A stretch of DNA of 64,000 bases from Candidatus Rokuibacteriota bacterium (GCA_016188005.1 JACPIQ010000002.1:1-64000), one strand, 5' to 3'. Counted from the stretch's first letter, positions 24,577 through 35,877 are shown. Notes: generated by a model from the letters alone, not told the origin. Translations and numbers: made by a program.

Positions 24577-26198
24577 GCAGGCTGGTGGGACTCGACGGCA
24601 TGGCCTTCGACGCCGTGGTGATCGGCGGCGGCATGGCCGGCGCGGGCGTCGCGCGCGACCTGGCGCTCCGCGGCGCCTCGGTGGCCCTCTTCGAGAAGGG
24701 CGACTTCTCCTCCGGCACCACCTCGCGGTCCTCCAAGCTGATCCACGGCGGCCTGCGCTACCTGGAGCTGGGCGACTTCCGGCTCGTCCGTGAGTCGCTG
24801 CGCGAGAAGGCGACGCTCGAGCGACTCGCGCCCCACCTGGTCCGCCCGCTGCCGTTCCTGGTCCCGATCTACCGGGGCGGCCCGCGCGGGCTGATCCGGG
24901 TGCGGATCGGGATGTGGCTCTACCATCTCCTGACCCCCGGCAAGCGCACCGAGCGCTACCGGGTCCTCCGCCAGGGGGACACCCTCGCCCTCGAGCCGTC
25001 CATCCGCGCCGAGGGCCTGCGCGGCGCGGGCTATTACTTCGACGACCTCCTGCTGTCCCCGGAGAGGCTGTGCCTCGAGAACACGCTGTCCGCGGTGCGG
25101 CACGGCGCGCGGGCGCACAACTACTGCCAGGTCGAGGAGCTGGTGCACGGCGGGCGTGGCGTCGAGAGCGTGCGTGTCCGTGATCTGCTGTCGGGGCAGG
25201 TGCACACCGTGCGCGCCTCCGTGATCGTCAACTGTGCCGGCCCCTGGGTGGACCGCATCCGGGAGCTCGCCGGCGTCGCCGCCGGGGGCCGGAGGATTCT
25301 CCGCACGACGAAGGGCATCCACTGCCTGCTGCCGCGGATGACGGACCGCGCCGTCTACCTCTCCGGCGAGGACGAGCGGATGATCTTCGTGATCCCCTGG
25401 CGCGAGTTCACGCTCGTCGGCACCACGGACACCGACTTCGAGGGCGACCCGGATCGGCTCTGGGCCACCCGGGACGAGGTGACCTACCTCCTGGCGGCGG
25501 CGGAGCGCGCGCTGCCGGACCCGCGTGTGGCCTTCGACCGCGTCGTCTACGCCTACGCCGGGGTCCGTCCGCTGTCGTGGGAGGAGGGCGTGTCCGAGTC
25601 GAAGGTGTCGCGGGAGCACCGGGTCGTCATGGAGGGCCCCGAGGGCCGCTTCATGTCGGTCACGGGGACCAAGCTCACCTGTTTCCGGAGCCTCGCCGAG
25701 GAGGTGGGCGACCTCGTGATGGCCCGCCTCGGCCGCTCGCGACCGTCACGGTCGGCCGCGCTCGCGCTGGACGGGCTCGACGAGGAGGCCGGGAAGGTCG
25801 AGGCGCGCGTCTGGATGGACGTGTCGGAGGAGACGGCGGCCACCGGCCTCTCGCGCGAGACCATGCAGGTCCTCGTGGAGACGTACGGCCGCGGCTACGG
25901 CCGCGTGATCGAGCTGGCCCGCAAGCTGCCCGACGGGACGGACCGGCTCTGCCCCCGGAACGGGGAGATCGTGGCCCAGCTCCACCAGGCCGTGCGCGAG
26001 GAGATGGCCGTGTCCCTCCAGGACGTGCTGCTGCGGCGGACGGGGATCGGATTGAGCCCGTGCCAGGGGCTCGACTGCGCCGAGGCCATCGGCCGACGGA
26101 TGGCGGAGCTCTGCGGCTGGTCGCCCCGGCGGCTCGACGCGGAGCTGTCCGCCTACCGCCTGCACGTGGACCGGAGTCACAGGTTCCGGACGCACTGA
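24573..26198 (+). CDS. glpD: Aerobic glycerol-3-phosphate dehydrogenase (FAD)
   Basis: A 541-residue membrane-associated flavoenzyme that oxidises glycerol-3-phosphate to dihydroxyacetone phosphate and passes electrons to the quinone pool. It has FAD motif VVIGGGMAGAGVARDLALRG near residues 15-34, EKGDFSSGTTSRSSKLIHGG near 43-62, GLRYLELGDF just after, NCAGPWVD in the middle and TTDTDFEGDP near 288. The C-terminal DAO_C-type helical domain is present. The ATG overlaps the preceding HAD stop. It links glycerol-phosphate uptake, encoded immediately downstream, to respiration. Confidence 0.95.
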   Translation: MSRLVGLDGMAFDAVVIGGGMAGAGVARDLALRGASVALFEKGDFSSGTTSRSSKLIHGGLRYLELGDFRLVRESLREKATLERLAPHLVRPLPFLVPIYRGGPRGLIRVRIGMWLYHLLTPGKRTERYRVLRQGDTLALEPSIRAEGLRGAGYYFDDLLLSPERLCLENTLSAVRHGARAHNYCQVEELVHGGRGVESVRVRDLLSGQVHTVRASVIVNCAGPWVDRIRELAGVAAGGRRILRTTKGIHCLLPRMTDRAVYLSGEDERMIFVIPWREFTLVGTTDTDFEGDPDRLWATRDEVTYLLAAAERALPDPRVAFDRVVYAYAGVRPLSWEEGVSESKVSREHRVVMEGPEGRFMSVTGTKLTCFRSLAEEVGDLVMARLGRSRPSRSAALALDGLDEEAGKVEARVWMDVSEETAATGLSRETMQVLVETYGRGYGRVIELARKLPDGTDRLCPRNGEIVAQLHQAVREEMAVSLQDVLLRRTGIGLSPCQGLDCAEAIGRRMAELCGWSPRRLDAELSAYRLHVDRSHRFRTH

Positions 26199-26209
26199 GC
26201 CGCCGCGGC

Positions 26210-26239
26210 GAACCGGTTCCCGATCTTTCGTGGTATATT
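26210..26239 (+). promoter_or_regulatory. Palindrome GAACCGGTTC and -10-like TATATT upstream of ugpB
   Basis: In the 160-bp gap before ugpB, GAACCGGTTC (26210-26219) is a perfect 10-bp palindrome and TATATT (26234-26239) is a near-consensus -10. The palindrome covers the -35 position, where no good hexamer exists. It is a candidate repressor or activator site for the transporter genes. Confidence 0.4.
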
Positions 26240-26358
26240 TTGGGCCGCCCGGGCCCGGGCCAGACCGAGTCGCCACGCGACCGCGACCCAGGTGGAACGC
26301 GCATCCGTCACAGAGAGCCACCCAGGCTGACCTACCTCATGACGATCGGAGGACACCC

Positions 26359-27687
26359 ATGCGGCGGACAGTGAGATCCTTCATCCCAGGCTTCGCGGCG
26401 CTGGCTCTGCTTGCCGCGCCGCTGCTGGCCCCGGCCCCTGCGCTGGCCAAGACCGAGATCCACTTCTGGCACGCGATGGGCGGTCAGCTCGGCGAGACCG
26501 TCGGCGAGCTGGTCAGGCAGTTCAACCAGAGCCAGCGAGAGTACGAGGTCAAGGCCCTCAACAAGGGGACGTACCCCGAGGTCCTGACGGCCGCCATCGC
26601 CGCGTATCGGCAGAAGAACCCGCCCCACATCGTCCAGTTCTTCGATGTGGGGACGCAGACCATGCTCTCCTCCGGGGCCATCTACCCGGTGTTCCAGCTC
26701 ATGAAGGAGCAGGAGGTCGCCGTCAACTGGAAGGACTTCATCGCGCCGGTGGTCAGCTACTACTCCAAGGACGGCAACCTCTACTCCATGCCCTTCAACT
26801 CGTCGAGCCCGATCCTCTACTACAACAAGGCCGCCTTCAAGAAGGCGGGACTCGATCCGGGCAACCCCCCGGCCACCTGGAAGCAGGTGGGAGAGGTCTC
26901 GAAGAAGATCATCGCCGCGGGCGCGGCGAAGTGCGGCTTCACCACCTCCTGGCCGTCGTGGACCATGCTCGAGAACACCTTCCCCTGGCACGACCAGCCC
27001 TTCGCCACCAACGAGAACGGCTACAAGGGGCTCGAGACGAAGCTCCTGATCAACAGCGAGTTCGGGATCAAGCACATCGGCCAGCTCGCGGCGTGGCAGA
27101 AGGAGCGGGTCTACTCCTACGGCGGGCGCATGGGGCAGCCCGACCCGAAGTTCGTCAACGGCGACTGCGCCATGCTGATCCAGTCCTCCGCCGTGATCGG
27201 CGGCTTCAAGCGGTCCGTGAAATTCGACTGGGCGACGGGCCAGCTCCCCCACTGGGGGGCGCCCTACAAGAAGCAGAACGCGATTGTGGGCGGCGGCACG
27301 CTCTGGGTCATGAAGGGGCAGAAGGCGGGTGACTACAAGGGTGTGGCCCAGTTCCTCAAGTTCATCTCGGATCCGCATCAGCAGATGTGGTGGAGTGTCA
27401 CCACGGGCTATGTCCCGATCACCCAGACGGCGATCAAGAACCTGGAGGCGGGCTACCACTTCAAGAAGAACCCCGAGCAGTGGACGGCACTCAGCCAGCT
27501 GGGCGCCACGCCCACCGCCAACAGCCGCGGGCACCGGCTCGGCAACATGGCCCAGATCCGGGATGCCATCGAGCCGGAGCTGGAGAACATCTTCGCCGGG
27601 AAGAAGACGACGAAGGAGGGGCTGGAGGCCGCCGTGGCGAAGGGCAATGAGATCCTGAAGGAGTTCGCGGCGGCCAACAAGCCCTGA
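26359..27687 (+). CDS. ugpB: ABC transporter substrate-binding protein for sn-glycerol-3-phosphate
   Basis: The 442-residue periplasmic binding protein of a CUT1-type ABC importer. It has a signal peptide (about 30 residues, ending APALA) and then the UgpB-like EIHFWHAMGG, QRVKALNKGTYPEVLTA-type segment and FFDVGTQTM. FNSSSPILYYNKAAFKKAGL and WPSWTMLENTFPWHDQPFAT also fit UgpB. GGAGGA stands 5 bp before the ATG. It is followed at once by two permease genes, a glycerophosphodiesterase and glycerol kinase, and preceded by glpD, which together support glycerol-3-phosphate or glycerophosphodiester uptake. Confidence 0.93.
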   Translation: MRRTVRSFIPGFAALALLAAPLLAPAPALAKTEIHFWHAMGGQLGETVGELVRQFNQSQREYEVKALNKGTYPEVLTAAIAAYRQKNPPHIVQFFDVGTQTMLSSGAIYPVFQLMKEQEVAVNWKDFIAPVVSYYSKDGNLYSMPFNSSSPILYYNKAAFKKAGLDPGNPPATWKQVGEVSKKIIAAGAAKCGFTTSWPSWTMLENTFPWHDQPFATNENGYKGLETKLLINSEFGIKHIGQLAAWQKERVYSYGGRMGQPDPKFVNGDCAMLIQSSAVIGGFKRSVKFDWATGQLPHWGAPYKKQNAIVGGGTLWVMKGQKAGDYKGVAQFLKFISDPHQQMWWSVTTGYVPITQTAIKNLEAGYHFKKNPEQWTALSQLGATPTANSRGHRLGNMAQIRDAIEPELENIFAGKKTTKEGLEAAVAKGNEILKEFAAANKP

Positions 27688-27691
27688 GTCG

Positions 27692-28573
27692 ATGAAGCGG
27701 AGCGTCTTCAAGAACCGGGGGTTGCCGTATCTGCTGGTGCTGCCGCAGCTGGCGGTGACCCTCGTGTTCTTCTTCTGGCCGGCCTTCGAGTCGCTCCGTC
27801 TGAGCTTCTTCCGGACCTCTGCCTTCGGCGACCGGGTCGTCTTCGTCGGGCTCGAGAACTTCCGCAAGCTCCTGGTCTCCGGTGACTACTACCAGTCGGT
27901 CGTCAACAGCTTCATCTTCGCCTTCGGCGTCACGGCGCTGGGGGTGGGGGCGGGGCTCTTCGTGGCGGCGCTGGCCACCCAGAACGTGCGCGGGCTCACG
28001 GCCTACCGGACCGCGGTGCTCTGGCCCTACGGCATCGCGCCCCCCATCGCGGGCATCATCTTCCTGTTCATCTTCCACCCCTCCTACGGGGTGCTCCCGT
28101 ACTGGCTGTCCTTCGTGACAGCCTACGAGTTCAACTGGCTCCTCAAGGGCTGGGTGGCCATGGCGCTGGTGGTGATCGCCACGGCGTGGACGCACGTGGG
28201 CTACAACATCGCCTTCTTCCTCGCTGGCCTGCTGGCCGTCCCGACCTCGGTGCTCGAAGCCGCCAGTGTGGACGGTGCGGGGGCCCTGCGGCGCTTCCGC
28301 CTCATCGTCTTCCCGCTGCTGGCGCCCATCACCTTCTACCTGGTCGTCGTCAACCTGTTCTTCTCGTTCTTCAGCTCGTTCGGCATGATCCACGCCGTGA
28401 CCCAGGGCGGGCCGGGCGGGGCCACCGAGATCATGGTCTTCAAGGTCTACAAGGACGGCTTCATCGGGCTCAACCTGGGCTCTTCCGCCGCCCAGTCGGT
28501 GATCCTCATGCTCGTCGTCATCGGGCTCACCGCGCTCCAGTTCCGCTTCGTGGAAAAGAGGATCACGTATTGA
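27692..28573 (+). CDS. ugpA: ABC transporter permease for sn-glycerol-3-phosphate
   Basis: A 293-residue CUT1 permease with six membrane helices. The EAA loop that contacts the ATPase appears as EAASVDGAGALRRFRLIVFP near residues 190-209, and the helix-rich ends match UgpA/MalF-type proteins. It starts 4 bp after ugpB and overlaps ugpE through TTGA. It should pair with UgpE to form the membrane channel. Confidence 0.93.
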   Translation: MKRSVFKNRGLPYLLVLPQLAVTLVFFFWPAFESLRLSFFRTSAFGDRVVFVGLENFRKLLVSGDYYQSVVNSFIFAFGVTALGVGAGLFVAALATQNVRGLTAYRTAVLWPYGIAPPIAGIIFLFIFHPSYGVLPYWLSFVTAYEFNWLLKGWVAMALVVIATAWTHVGYNIAFFLAGLLAVPTSVLEAASVDGAGALRRFRLIVFPLLAPITFYLVVVNLFFSFFSSFGMIHAVTQGGPGGATEIMVFKVYKDGFIGLNLGSSAAQSVILMLVVIGLTALQFRFVEKRITY

Positions 28574-29466
28574 GCGGGGACGGCGCCCTCGCTGCCCCGG
28601 CCCGGGCCGCCTCGCTGCCGGCCGTCCTCGAGACCCGGCGCAGGCCGCTCGACTGGCACGCGCTCGTGGTCCATGCCCTGCTGCTCGCCTGCGTGGCGCT
28701 CATCGCCTTTCCGCTCTATTACGCTTTCGTCATCTCCACCCAGACCGTGGAACAGGTCATCGCCCGACCCCCGGTGCTCCGTCCCGCGGGGCATGCGGTG
28801 CAGAACTACCTGGAGGCATGGACCCGGGCGAAGATGGGGCGGCTCCTGTGGAACAGCGCCGTGGTGGCCGTGGTCTCGGCCCTCGGCAAGATCGTCATCT
28901 CCGTGCTGTCGGCCTTCGCCATCGTCTACTTCAACTTCCGCGGCCGGACCGCCTGCTTCTGGCTCATCCTCGTCACGCTGATGCTGCCGGTCGAGGTGCG
29001 GATCATGTCCACCTACGAGGTGATCGGCAACCTCGGCTGGCTCGACTCCTACGCTGGGCTCACCGTGCCGCTCATGGCCTCGGCCACCGCGACCTTCCTC
29101 TTCCGCCAGTTCTATCTCACCATCCCCCACGAGATGGTGGAGGCGGCGCAGCTCGACGGGGCCGGCCCCATGCGTTTCCTCTGGTCGTTCCTCGTGCCGC
29201 TCTCCTGGGCCAACATCGCGGCGCTCTTCGTGGTGCTCTTCATCTACGGGTGGAACCAGTACCTGTGGCCCCTCATGATCACCAACACCGAGGCGATGCG
29301 CGTGGTGGTCATCGGCCTGCAGGATCTCATCCCGCGCACGGGCACCCACATCCCCGAGTGGAACATCATGATGGCGGCGGCCATGATGGCGCTGCTGCCA
29401 CCGGTGGCGGTCATCCTGTTCATGCAGCGCTGGTTCGTGAAGGGGCTGGTGGAGTCGGAGAAGTGA
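28570..29466 (+). CDS. ugpE: ABC transporter permease for sn-glycerol-3-phosphate
   Basis: A roughly 298-residue second permease with six helices and the EAA loop EAAQLDGAGPMRFLWSFLVP near residues 197-216. The most coupled start is TTG 28570, overlapping the ugpA stop; no in-frame ATG lies before the first membrane helix. The first 25 residues are then cytoplasmic and poorly conserved, so a later start is possible. No ATPase gene follows directly; the nearest one is with the second transporter at 32998. Confidence 0.92.
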   Translation: MSGDGALAAPARAASLPAVLETRRRPLDWHALVVHALLLACVALIAFPLYYAFVISTQTVEQVIARPPVLRPAGHAVQNYLEAWTRAKMGRLLWNSAVVAVVSALGKIVISVLSAFAIVYFNFRGRTACFWLILVTLMLPVEVRIMSTYEVIGNLGWLDSYAGLTVPLMASATATFLFRQFYLTIPHEMVEAAQLDGAGPMRFLWSFLVPLSWANIAALFVVLFIYGWNQYLWPLMITNTEAMRVVVIGLQDLIPRTGTHIPEWNIMMAAAMMALLPPVAVILFMQRWFVKGLVESEK

Positions 29467-30293
29467 GATCTCCCGGGCTGGTGGCGACCGGGCTCGGGCT
29501 CGTGGCCCTCGTGGCCAGCGCCGGTCACGCGCGCGCCGCCGCGCCCGTCCTCTTCGCGGCCCACCGGGGGGGCTCGCTCCTCTGGGCGGAGAACAGCCTG
29601 CTCGCCTTCGGCCGGGCCGCGGCCCTCGGCGCCGACTTCCTCGAGTTCGACGTGCATCTCTCGCGGGACGGGGAGCCGGTGGTGATCCACGATGCCACGC
29701 TCGACCGCACCAGCACGGGCCGCGGCCCGGTGCGGGAGCGCACGCTGGCCGAGCTCAAGCAGATCCGGCTCAGGGACAGCGCCGGCACGATGACCGAGGA
29801 GCCGGTGCCGACGCTGGAGGAGGTCGTGAGGCTGGCGGCGTCCGGGAAGCGCCAGCTGCTGCTTGAGATCAAGGTGGACGAGCGGAAGGCGCGCTACCCG
29901 GGCATCGAGGAGAAGGTGCTGGCCGTCCTGGACCGCCACGCCATGGCGCCCTCCGCCGTCATCATGGCCTTCGAGGCCGACAGCTGGCGCCGGGTGCGGG
30001 CGCTCCGGCCCGACATCCGCACCGCGGCCCTCTATGCGCCGCGGATGGTGGAGGGCCACCCCTCGGGGCTGGCCGGGGTGATGGACGAGGTGAGGCAGGC
30101 TGGGGTGGCCTTCATCGGGCTGCACCAGGCCCTGGTCGATGCCCGGGCGGTGGCGCTCGCGCGCAAGATGGGACTCGGCTTGGGCGTCTGGACGGTGAAC
30201 GAGCGCGAGGCCATGCGCCGCTTCATCGACCTGGGCGTCGGCATCGTCATCACCGACCGCCCCGACTGGGCGAAAGACCTCCTCGCCCGATGA
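29463..30293 (+). CDS. ugpQ: Glycerophosphodiester phosphodiesterase, exported
   Basis: A 276-residue GDPD-family TIM-barrel enzyme that hydrolyses glycerophosphodiesters to glycerol-3-phosphate and an alcohol. Catalytic landmarks are AAHRGGSLLWAENSLLAF near residues 35-52, FLEFDVHLSRDGEPVVIHDA near 59-78 and LLEIKVDE for the metal site. GVWTVNEREAMRRF lies near the end. An N-terminal signal peptide (to about ARAAA) suggests a periplasmic enzyme feeding the importer, unlike the cytosolic UgpQ of E. coli. GTG 29463 overlaps the ugpE stop. Its own stop codon lies in a type B repeat. Confidence 0.92.
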   Translation: MRSPGLVATGLGLVALVASAGHARAAAPVLFAAHRGGSLLWAENSLLAFGRAAALGADFLEFDVHLSRDGEPVVIHDATLDRTSTGRGPVRERTLAELKQIRLRDSAGTMTEEPVPTLEEVVRLAASGKRQLLLEIKVDERKARYPGIEEKVLAVLDRHAMAPSAVIMAFEADSWRRVRALRPDIRTAALYAPRMVEGHPSGLAGVMDEVRQAGVAFIGLHQALVDARAVALARKMGLGLGVWTVNEREAMRRFIDLGVGIVITDRPDWAKDLLAR

Positions 30294-30340
30294 GCGCCGG
30301 AGGCGCGAAGAGGCCGAGCCGCCACCCGATGTCCTCCACG
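30284..30340 (+). repeat. Dispersed repeat type B, copy 1
   Basis: A 57-bp sequence starting at the glycerophosphodiesterase stop (GATGAGCGCC) and running through GCGAAGAGGCC to GATGTCCTCCACG. It contains the hairpin GCGCCggaGGCGC (30294-30306). Related copies are at 50686-50741 and 59933-59991. It occupies the gap before glpK. Confidence 0.75.
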
Positions 30341-30354
30341 TTCAAGCAACCTGA

Positions 30355-31872
30355 ATGACCCGGGGGCGTTTCATCCTCGCGCTCGACCAGGGGACCACCG
30401 GGTCCACGGTCCTGGTGGTGGACCCCGAGGGGCAGATCCGCGGCCGCGGCTATGTCGAGCTGCCGCAGCACTACCCGCGGCCCGGCTGGGTGGAGCACGA
30501 CCCGGAGCAGATCTGGCGGACCACCGTCGAGGCCATGGGCCAGGCGCTGGGGGCCGCCCGGATCTCACCGGCCGAGGTGGCGGCCGTCGGCATCACGAAC
30601 CAGCGCGAGACCACCCTCCTCTGGGAGCGCGGCTCGGGTCGGCCCCTCCACCATGCGATCGTCTGGCAGTGCCGGCGGACGGCGGGCCTCTGCGACAGGC
30701 TCAAGGCCGACGGTGTCGAGGCCGAGGTCCGGCGCAAGACGGGGCTCGTCGTGGACGCCTACTTCTCCGGGACGAAGATCGCGTGGCTGCTGGACCACGT
30801 GGAGGGCGCGCGGGCCCAGGCCGAGCACGGAGCGCTGGCCTTCGGCACGGTGGACTCGTGGCTCCTCTGGCGGCTCACGGGCGGCCGCGTCCACGCCACC
30901 GATCCCTCCAACGCTTCCCGGACGCTCTGTTTCGACATCCGGGCGCTGCGGTGGGACGAGGGGCTCGCGGGGATGCTCGGCGTCCCCATGCCGCTCTTCC
31001 CCGAAGTGCGGCCCTCGGCGGGGGTGTTCGGGGAAACTGCCACGGGCGGGCCGCTGCCGGGGGGGATCCCGGTGGCGGGCATCGCCGGCGACCAGCAGGC
31101 CGCGCTCTTCGGCCAGGCGTGCCTCGAGCCGGGCATGGCCAAGAACACCTATGGCACGGGCTGCTTCCTCCTGCTGAACACCGGCGAGCGTCTCGTGACC
31201 TCCGACCGTGGGCTGCTGACCACGGTGGCCTGGTCGGTGGGTGGGCGCATCACCTACGCGCTGGAGGGCAGCGTGTTCATCGCGGGGGCGGCGGTGCAGT
31301 GGCTGCGGGATGGGCTCGGCATCATCGCCCGGGCCGGGGAGACCCAGGCGCTGGCGGAATCGGTGCCCGATACGGGCGGTGTCTATCTGGTGCCGGCCTT
31401 CGTGGGGCTGGGGGCGCCGTACTGGGACCCCTACGCGCGGGGAACCATCGTGGGGCTCACGCGGGGAACCACGCGGGCGCACCTGGCCCGGGCGGCGCTG
31501 GAGGCCATCGCCTACCAGAGCCGGGATGTGCTGGACACCATGGCCGAGGAGGCGGGCGTGGCGATCCGGACGCTCCGGGTGGACGGCGGCGCCGCGGGCA
31601 ACGACTTCCTCTGCCAGTTCCAGGCGGACATGCTGGGCGTGGAGGTGCTGCGCCCCTCGGTCACCGAGACGACAGGCCTCGGGGCGGCCTGGCTGGCGGG
31701 GGTCGGGGTGGGGCTGTGGAAGACGGAAGAGCTCGGCAGCCGCTGGCGGCTCGAGCGCCGGTTCACGCCCGCACTCGAGCCGGGCGAACGGCATGCCGTC
31801 TATGATGGCTGGCGGCGCGCCGTGGAGCGGTCGCGCGCCTGGGTGCAACCAACCGACAGGAGGGCTCCATGA
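30355..31872 (+). CDS. glpK: Glycerol kinase
   Basis: A 505-residue FGGY-family kinase that phosphorylates glycerol to glycerol-3-phosphate. It has the ATP/glycerol site [16 protein letters not shown] near residues 9-24, GITNQRETT near 80, [13 protein letters not shown] near 180, [13 protein letters not shown] near 242, and [16 protein letters not shown] near 263. [15 protein letters not shown] closes the fold. The ATG lies 15 bp after a type B repeat, with no strong Shine-Dalgarno sequence. It overlaps the next binding-protein gene (ATGA), tying the second transporter to glycerol metabolism. Confidence 0.96.
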   Translation: MTRGRFILALDQGTTGSTVLVVDPEGQIRGRGYVELPQHYPRPGWVEHDPEQIWRTTVEAMGQALGAARISPAEVAAVGITNQRETTLLWERGSGRPLHHAIVWQCRRTAGLCDRLKADGVEAEVRRKTGLVVDAYFSGTKIAWLLDHVEGARAQAEHGALAFGTVDSWLLWRLTGGRVHATDPSNASRTLCFDIRALRWDEGLAGMLGVPMPLFPEVRPSAGVFGETATGGPLPGGIPVAGIAGDQQAALFGQACLEPGMAKNTYGTGCFLLLNTGERLVTSDRGLLTTVAWSVGGRITYALEGSVFIAGAAVQWLRDGLGIIARAGETQALAESVPDTGGVYLVPAFVGLGAPYWDPYARGTIVGLTRGTTRAHLARAALEAIAYQSRDVLDTMAEEAGVAIRTLRVDGGAAGNDFLCQFQADMLGVEVLRPSVTETTGLGAAWLAGVGVGLWKTEELGSRWRLERRFTPALEPGERHAVYDGWRRAVERSRAWVQPTDRRAP

Positions 31873-32996
31873 CACGGATCATCGCAGTGGCGCTGATGCT
31901 GGCCGGACTGGCCGTGACGGAATGGACCGGGCCGGCGGCGGCCCAGGCGCCGATCGAGAGCGAGCTGGCGCTGATCACGCCGGTCTCGAAGTTCATCCAC
32001 GACGCGGCGCTCAAGGCGTTCGCCGAGTATGCCAAGGAGAAGTGGAAGATCACCGTCAAGGTGAGCGCGATTCCCGCGGGCACGCCGGTGGCCTACGGGC
32101 GCATCACCGAGTGGAAGGGCAAGCCCGACGTCGACATCTTCTGGGGCGGCGAGTCGGCGCTCTTCGAGAAGCTGGCCGAGCAGAGGCTGCTCCAGAAGGT
32201 CGAGATCTCGAAGGAGGCGTGGGACTCGATCCCGGCCGCCATCGGCAAGCCCAAGCCCATCCCGCTCAAGGACAAGGACGGCTACTGGGTGGGCACGGCG
32301 CTGGAGCCCTACGGCCTCGTCTACCACCCGAAGCGGATCCAGCGCCTCGGGGTGCCCGAGCCGAAGGACTGGGAGGACCTCCTGAACCCCAAGCTCAAGG
32401 GGGAGGTGGCCCAGTGCGCGCCGACGCGCTCGTCCTCCTCCAACGCGACCTACGAGGTCATCCTCTCCATGCACGGCGAGGAGAAGGGCTGGGACTGGCT
32501 CCGCAAGCTGGCGGCCAACACCGGGCACTTCACCGCCAGGAGCCGGGACGTGCCGACGGTGGTGGCCAAGGGGGAGTTCGCGGCCGGCTTCGCCGTGCCC
32601 TCCTACATGGCCTTCGAGGAGAAGCTCGCGGGCTTCGACATCAAGTTCGTGGCGCCGAAGAACGCCTTCGTGACGCCCGAGCCCATGGCGGTCCTGGCGG
32701 GGGCGCGCAACCCGAAGGCGGCGCGCGCCTTCATCGAGTTCCTGCTGACGGAGCGCGGCCAGAAGGTCTTCATGGAGCGCGGGCTGTTCCCGATCACGCC
32801 CAGGTACAAGGTCCAGGGCGCGCCGGGGTCCACGGCGGAGCTGGCGGTGCAGTTCACGGGGGGCGTCCGCTCCTACTTCGACCAGGAGGTCGCCAACGTC
32901 TACGACGAGGGCGTGGCGGCCAAGCGCTCCGCGGCGCTCAAGACCAAGTACCGCTCGGACATCGAGGCCAAGTGGGAAGAGCTGAAGAAGAAGTGA
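31869..32996 (+). CDS. ABC transporter substrate-binding protein (Fe3+/FbpA-like family), substrate unknown
   Basis: A 375-residue exported binding protein (signal peptide ending GPAAAQA) of the FbpA/PotD-like type II fold. Typical stretches are [46 protein letters not shown] and [18 protein letters not shown]. The Tyr pair that binds ferric iron in true FbpA is not evident, so iron is doubtful. Related proteins bind phosphoglycerates, 2-aminoethylphosphonate, polyamines or sugars. Its ATG overlaps the glpK stop, so it is translated with the glycerol-phosphate operon; a phosphorylated three-carbon or phosphodiester ligand would make sense but is inferred. Confidence 0.85.
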   Translation: MTRIIAVALMLAGLAVTEWTGPAAAQAPIESELALITPVSKFIHDAALKAFAEYAKEKWKITVKVSAIPAGTPVAYGRITEWKGKPDVDIFWGGESALFEKLAEQRLLQKVEISKEAWDSIPAAIGKPKPIPLKDKDGYWVGTALEPYGLVYHPKRIQRLGVPEPKDWEDLLNPKLKGEVAQCAPTRSSSSNATYEVILSMHGEEKGWDWLRKLAANTGHFTARSRDVPTVVAKGEFAAGFAVPSYMAFEEKLAGFDIKFVAPKNAFVTPEPMAVLAGARNPKAARAFIEFLLTERGQKVFMERGLFPITPRYKVQGAPGSTAELAVQFTGGVRSYFDQEVANVYDEGVAAKRSAALKTKYRSDIEAKWEELKKK

Positions 32997-32997
32997 C

Positions 32998-34072
<1,075 letters not shown>

Positions 34073-34080
<8 letters not shown>

Positions 34081-35743
34081 CGCCCGCCTCCCGCTCCTCC
34101 TGGGAGTGGGGCTGATCTGGGCGTTCCTGATCCTCTTTCTCGTCTACCCGCTCTGCCGGATCTTCTACGACGCGGTGACGGACGGGGCCGGCCACTTCAC
34201 GCTGGCGAACTTCCAGGACTTCTTCACCGACGAGTTCTACCGGCGCTCCCTCTGGAACTCCCTGCTCCTGGGCGTGGCGACGGTCATCACCTCCTCCGCC
34301 CTCGGCATCGCCGTCGCCTTCCTCCTCGTCCGCTTCGACTTCTGGGGCCGCAGCCTCTTCAGCTACCTCACGATCATCCCCATCATCTCGCCGCCGCTCG
34401 TGGGGGTGCTGGGCTTCACCTTCATCCTGGGCCGGGCGGGGACCGTGAACGTGCTCCTGATGGACTGGCTCGACATGCTGCGGCCCGTCAACTTCCTCTA
34501 CGGGATCCACGGGGTGGTGCTGGTGGAGACCCTCCACCTCTTCCCGATGATCACGCTCAACGTGGTGGACGCCCTCGGCAAGATCGACCCGTCGCTGGAG
34601 GAGGCGGCGGAGAGCGTGGGGGCGCGCGGGTGGAGGAAGTTCTGGACCGTGACGCTGCCGCTGACGACACCCGGCTACATCGCCGGCGCGCTGCTGGTCT
34701 TCATCTGGACCTTCTCGGACTTCGCGACGCCGCTGGTCCTGGGGGTGCAGGATCTCCTGGCGGCCCAGGCCTACCTCAACATCGTCCAGTTCGTGGACAA
34801 GCGGATCTTCCGGATGGGCATCGTGATCTCGGCGCTCATGGTGCTCCTGGCGGTGCTCTTCCTGCTGGCTGCCCGGCACTACGTCGGGCTCAAGGACTAC
34901 TCCTCGCTCTCCTATTCGAAGATCGCGCGGCGCCGGCTGTCGACGCCGAGGCAGGTGCTGGCGGTCGCGTTCCTCTCCGGCGCGCTCCTCCTCTCCTTCA
35001 TCCCGTACATCGGCGTGACGCTCGCCTCCCTCGGCAAGGGGTGGTCGCTCACGCCTCTGCCCGTGGCCTACACCATCCAGTACTACGAGCGTGTGATCGT
35101 GGAGACGCCGAAGTACATCCTCAACAGCTTCCTGTACTCCGGGATCGCGGTCGGGCTCTGTATCGCCGTCGGGGTCCCGATCGCGTGGCTGCTCGGCCGC
35201 TCCACGGTGCCGGGGCGCGGGGCGCTGGACGCCCTCAACACCCTGATCCTGGCCATCCCGGGCACCGCCATCGGCATCGCCTACATCCGGGCCTTCCACT
35301 TCGACCTGCCCGGCTTCGACCGGGGGCTCACGTCCTTCTGGATCATCATGCCGCTGGTGCTCGCGGTGCGGCGGCTGCCCTATACGGTGCGGGGCTCCTA
35401 CGCCTCGCTCCAGCTGGTGCACCTCTCCATGGAGGAGGCGGCCGCCAGCGTGGGGGCCACGGGGTTGCGGTCCTTCCGGGACATCACGCTCCCCCTGATC
35501 TGGAAGGGGGTGCTGGTCGGGAGCCTCTTCTCCTTCATGACGTCGCTGCAGGAGGCCTCGGCCGTCCTCTTCCTCGCCCTCGGCGGCTGGGAGTCCATCA
35601 CCAACGGCATCTTCGCCTTCTACATCGCGGGCAGCGCCAACGAGGCCGCCGCGCTCGGCGTGATCCTCATCCTCGTGGCTGCCCTCAGCACCCTCGTCAT
35701 CAACCGCATCGCGGGGACGCGGATGGGAGGTGTCTTTGGCTGA
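34073..35743 (+). CDS. ABC transporter permease, fused two-module type (FbpB-like)
   Basis: A 556-residue permease with about 12 helices made of two linked six-helix modules. Each module has its own ATPase-contact loop: EEAAESVGARGWRKFWTVTL near residue 177 and EEAAASVGATGLRSFRDITL near 453. This duplicated form is usual for Fe3+-type and phosphonate-type importers and needs no second permease gene. It overlaps the ATPase gene by 8 bp and ends the operon. About 130 bp of non-coding sequence then precede the ATP-synthase genes. Confidence 0.92.
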
Positions 35744-35838
35744 GGCCGTGCGCTGGACCCCGCGGAGAAGGGTGGCCTTGTGCGTGACCGCCGCCTCCGC
35801 CCTGCAGATTGACCCGAGAAATCAAGGTGTTTGCCCAC

Positions 35839-35867
35839 TTGTGCGGGCGGTGGCGCTGTGATAGTGT
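35839..35867 (+). promoter_or_regulatory. Candidate extended -10 promoter of the atpZ-atpB-atpE cluster
   Basis: TTGTGC (35839-35844) and TAGTGT (35862-35867) are 17 bp apart, and TGA before the -10 gives the TGn extension. Transcription would start about 4 bases before the ATG at 35878, where no Shine-Dalgarno sequence is seen, so the message could be nearly leaderless. Confidence 0.4.
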
Positions 35868-35877
35868 TCCTGTTCAC

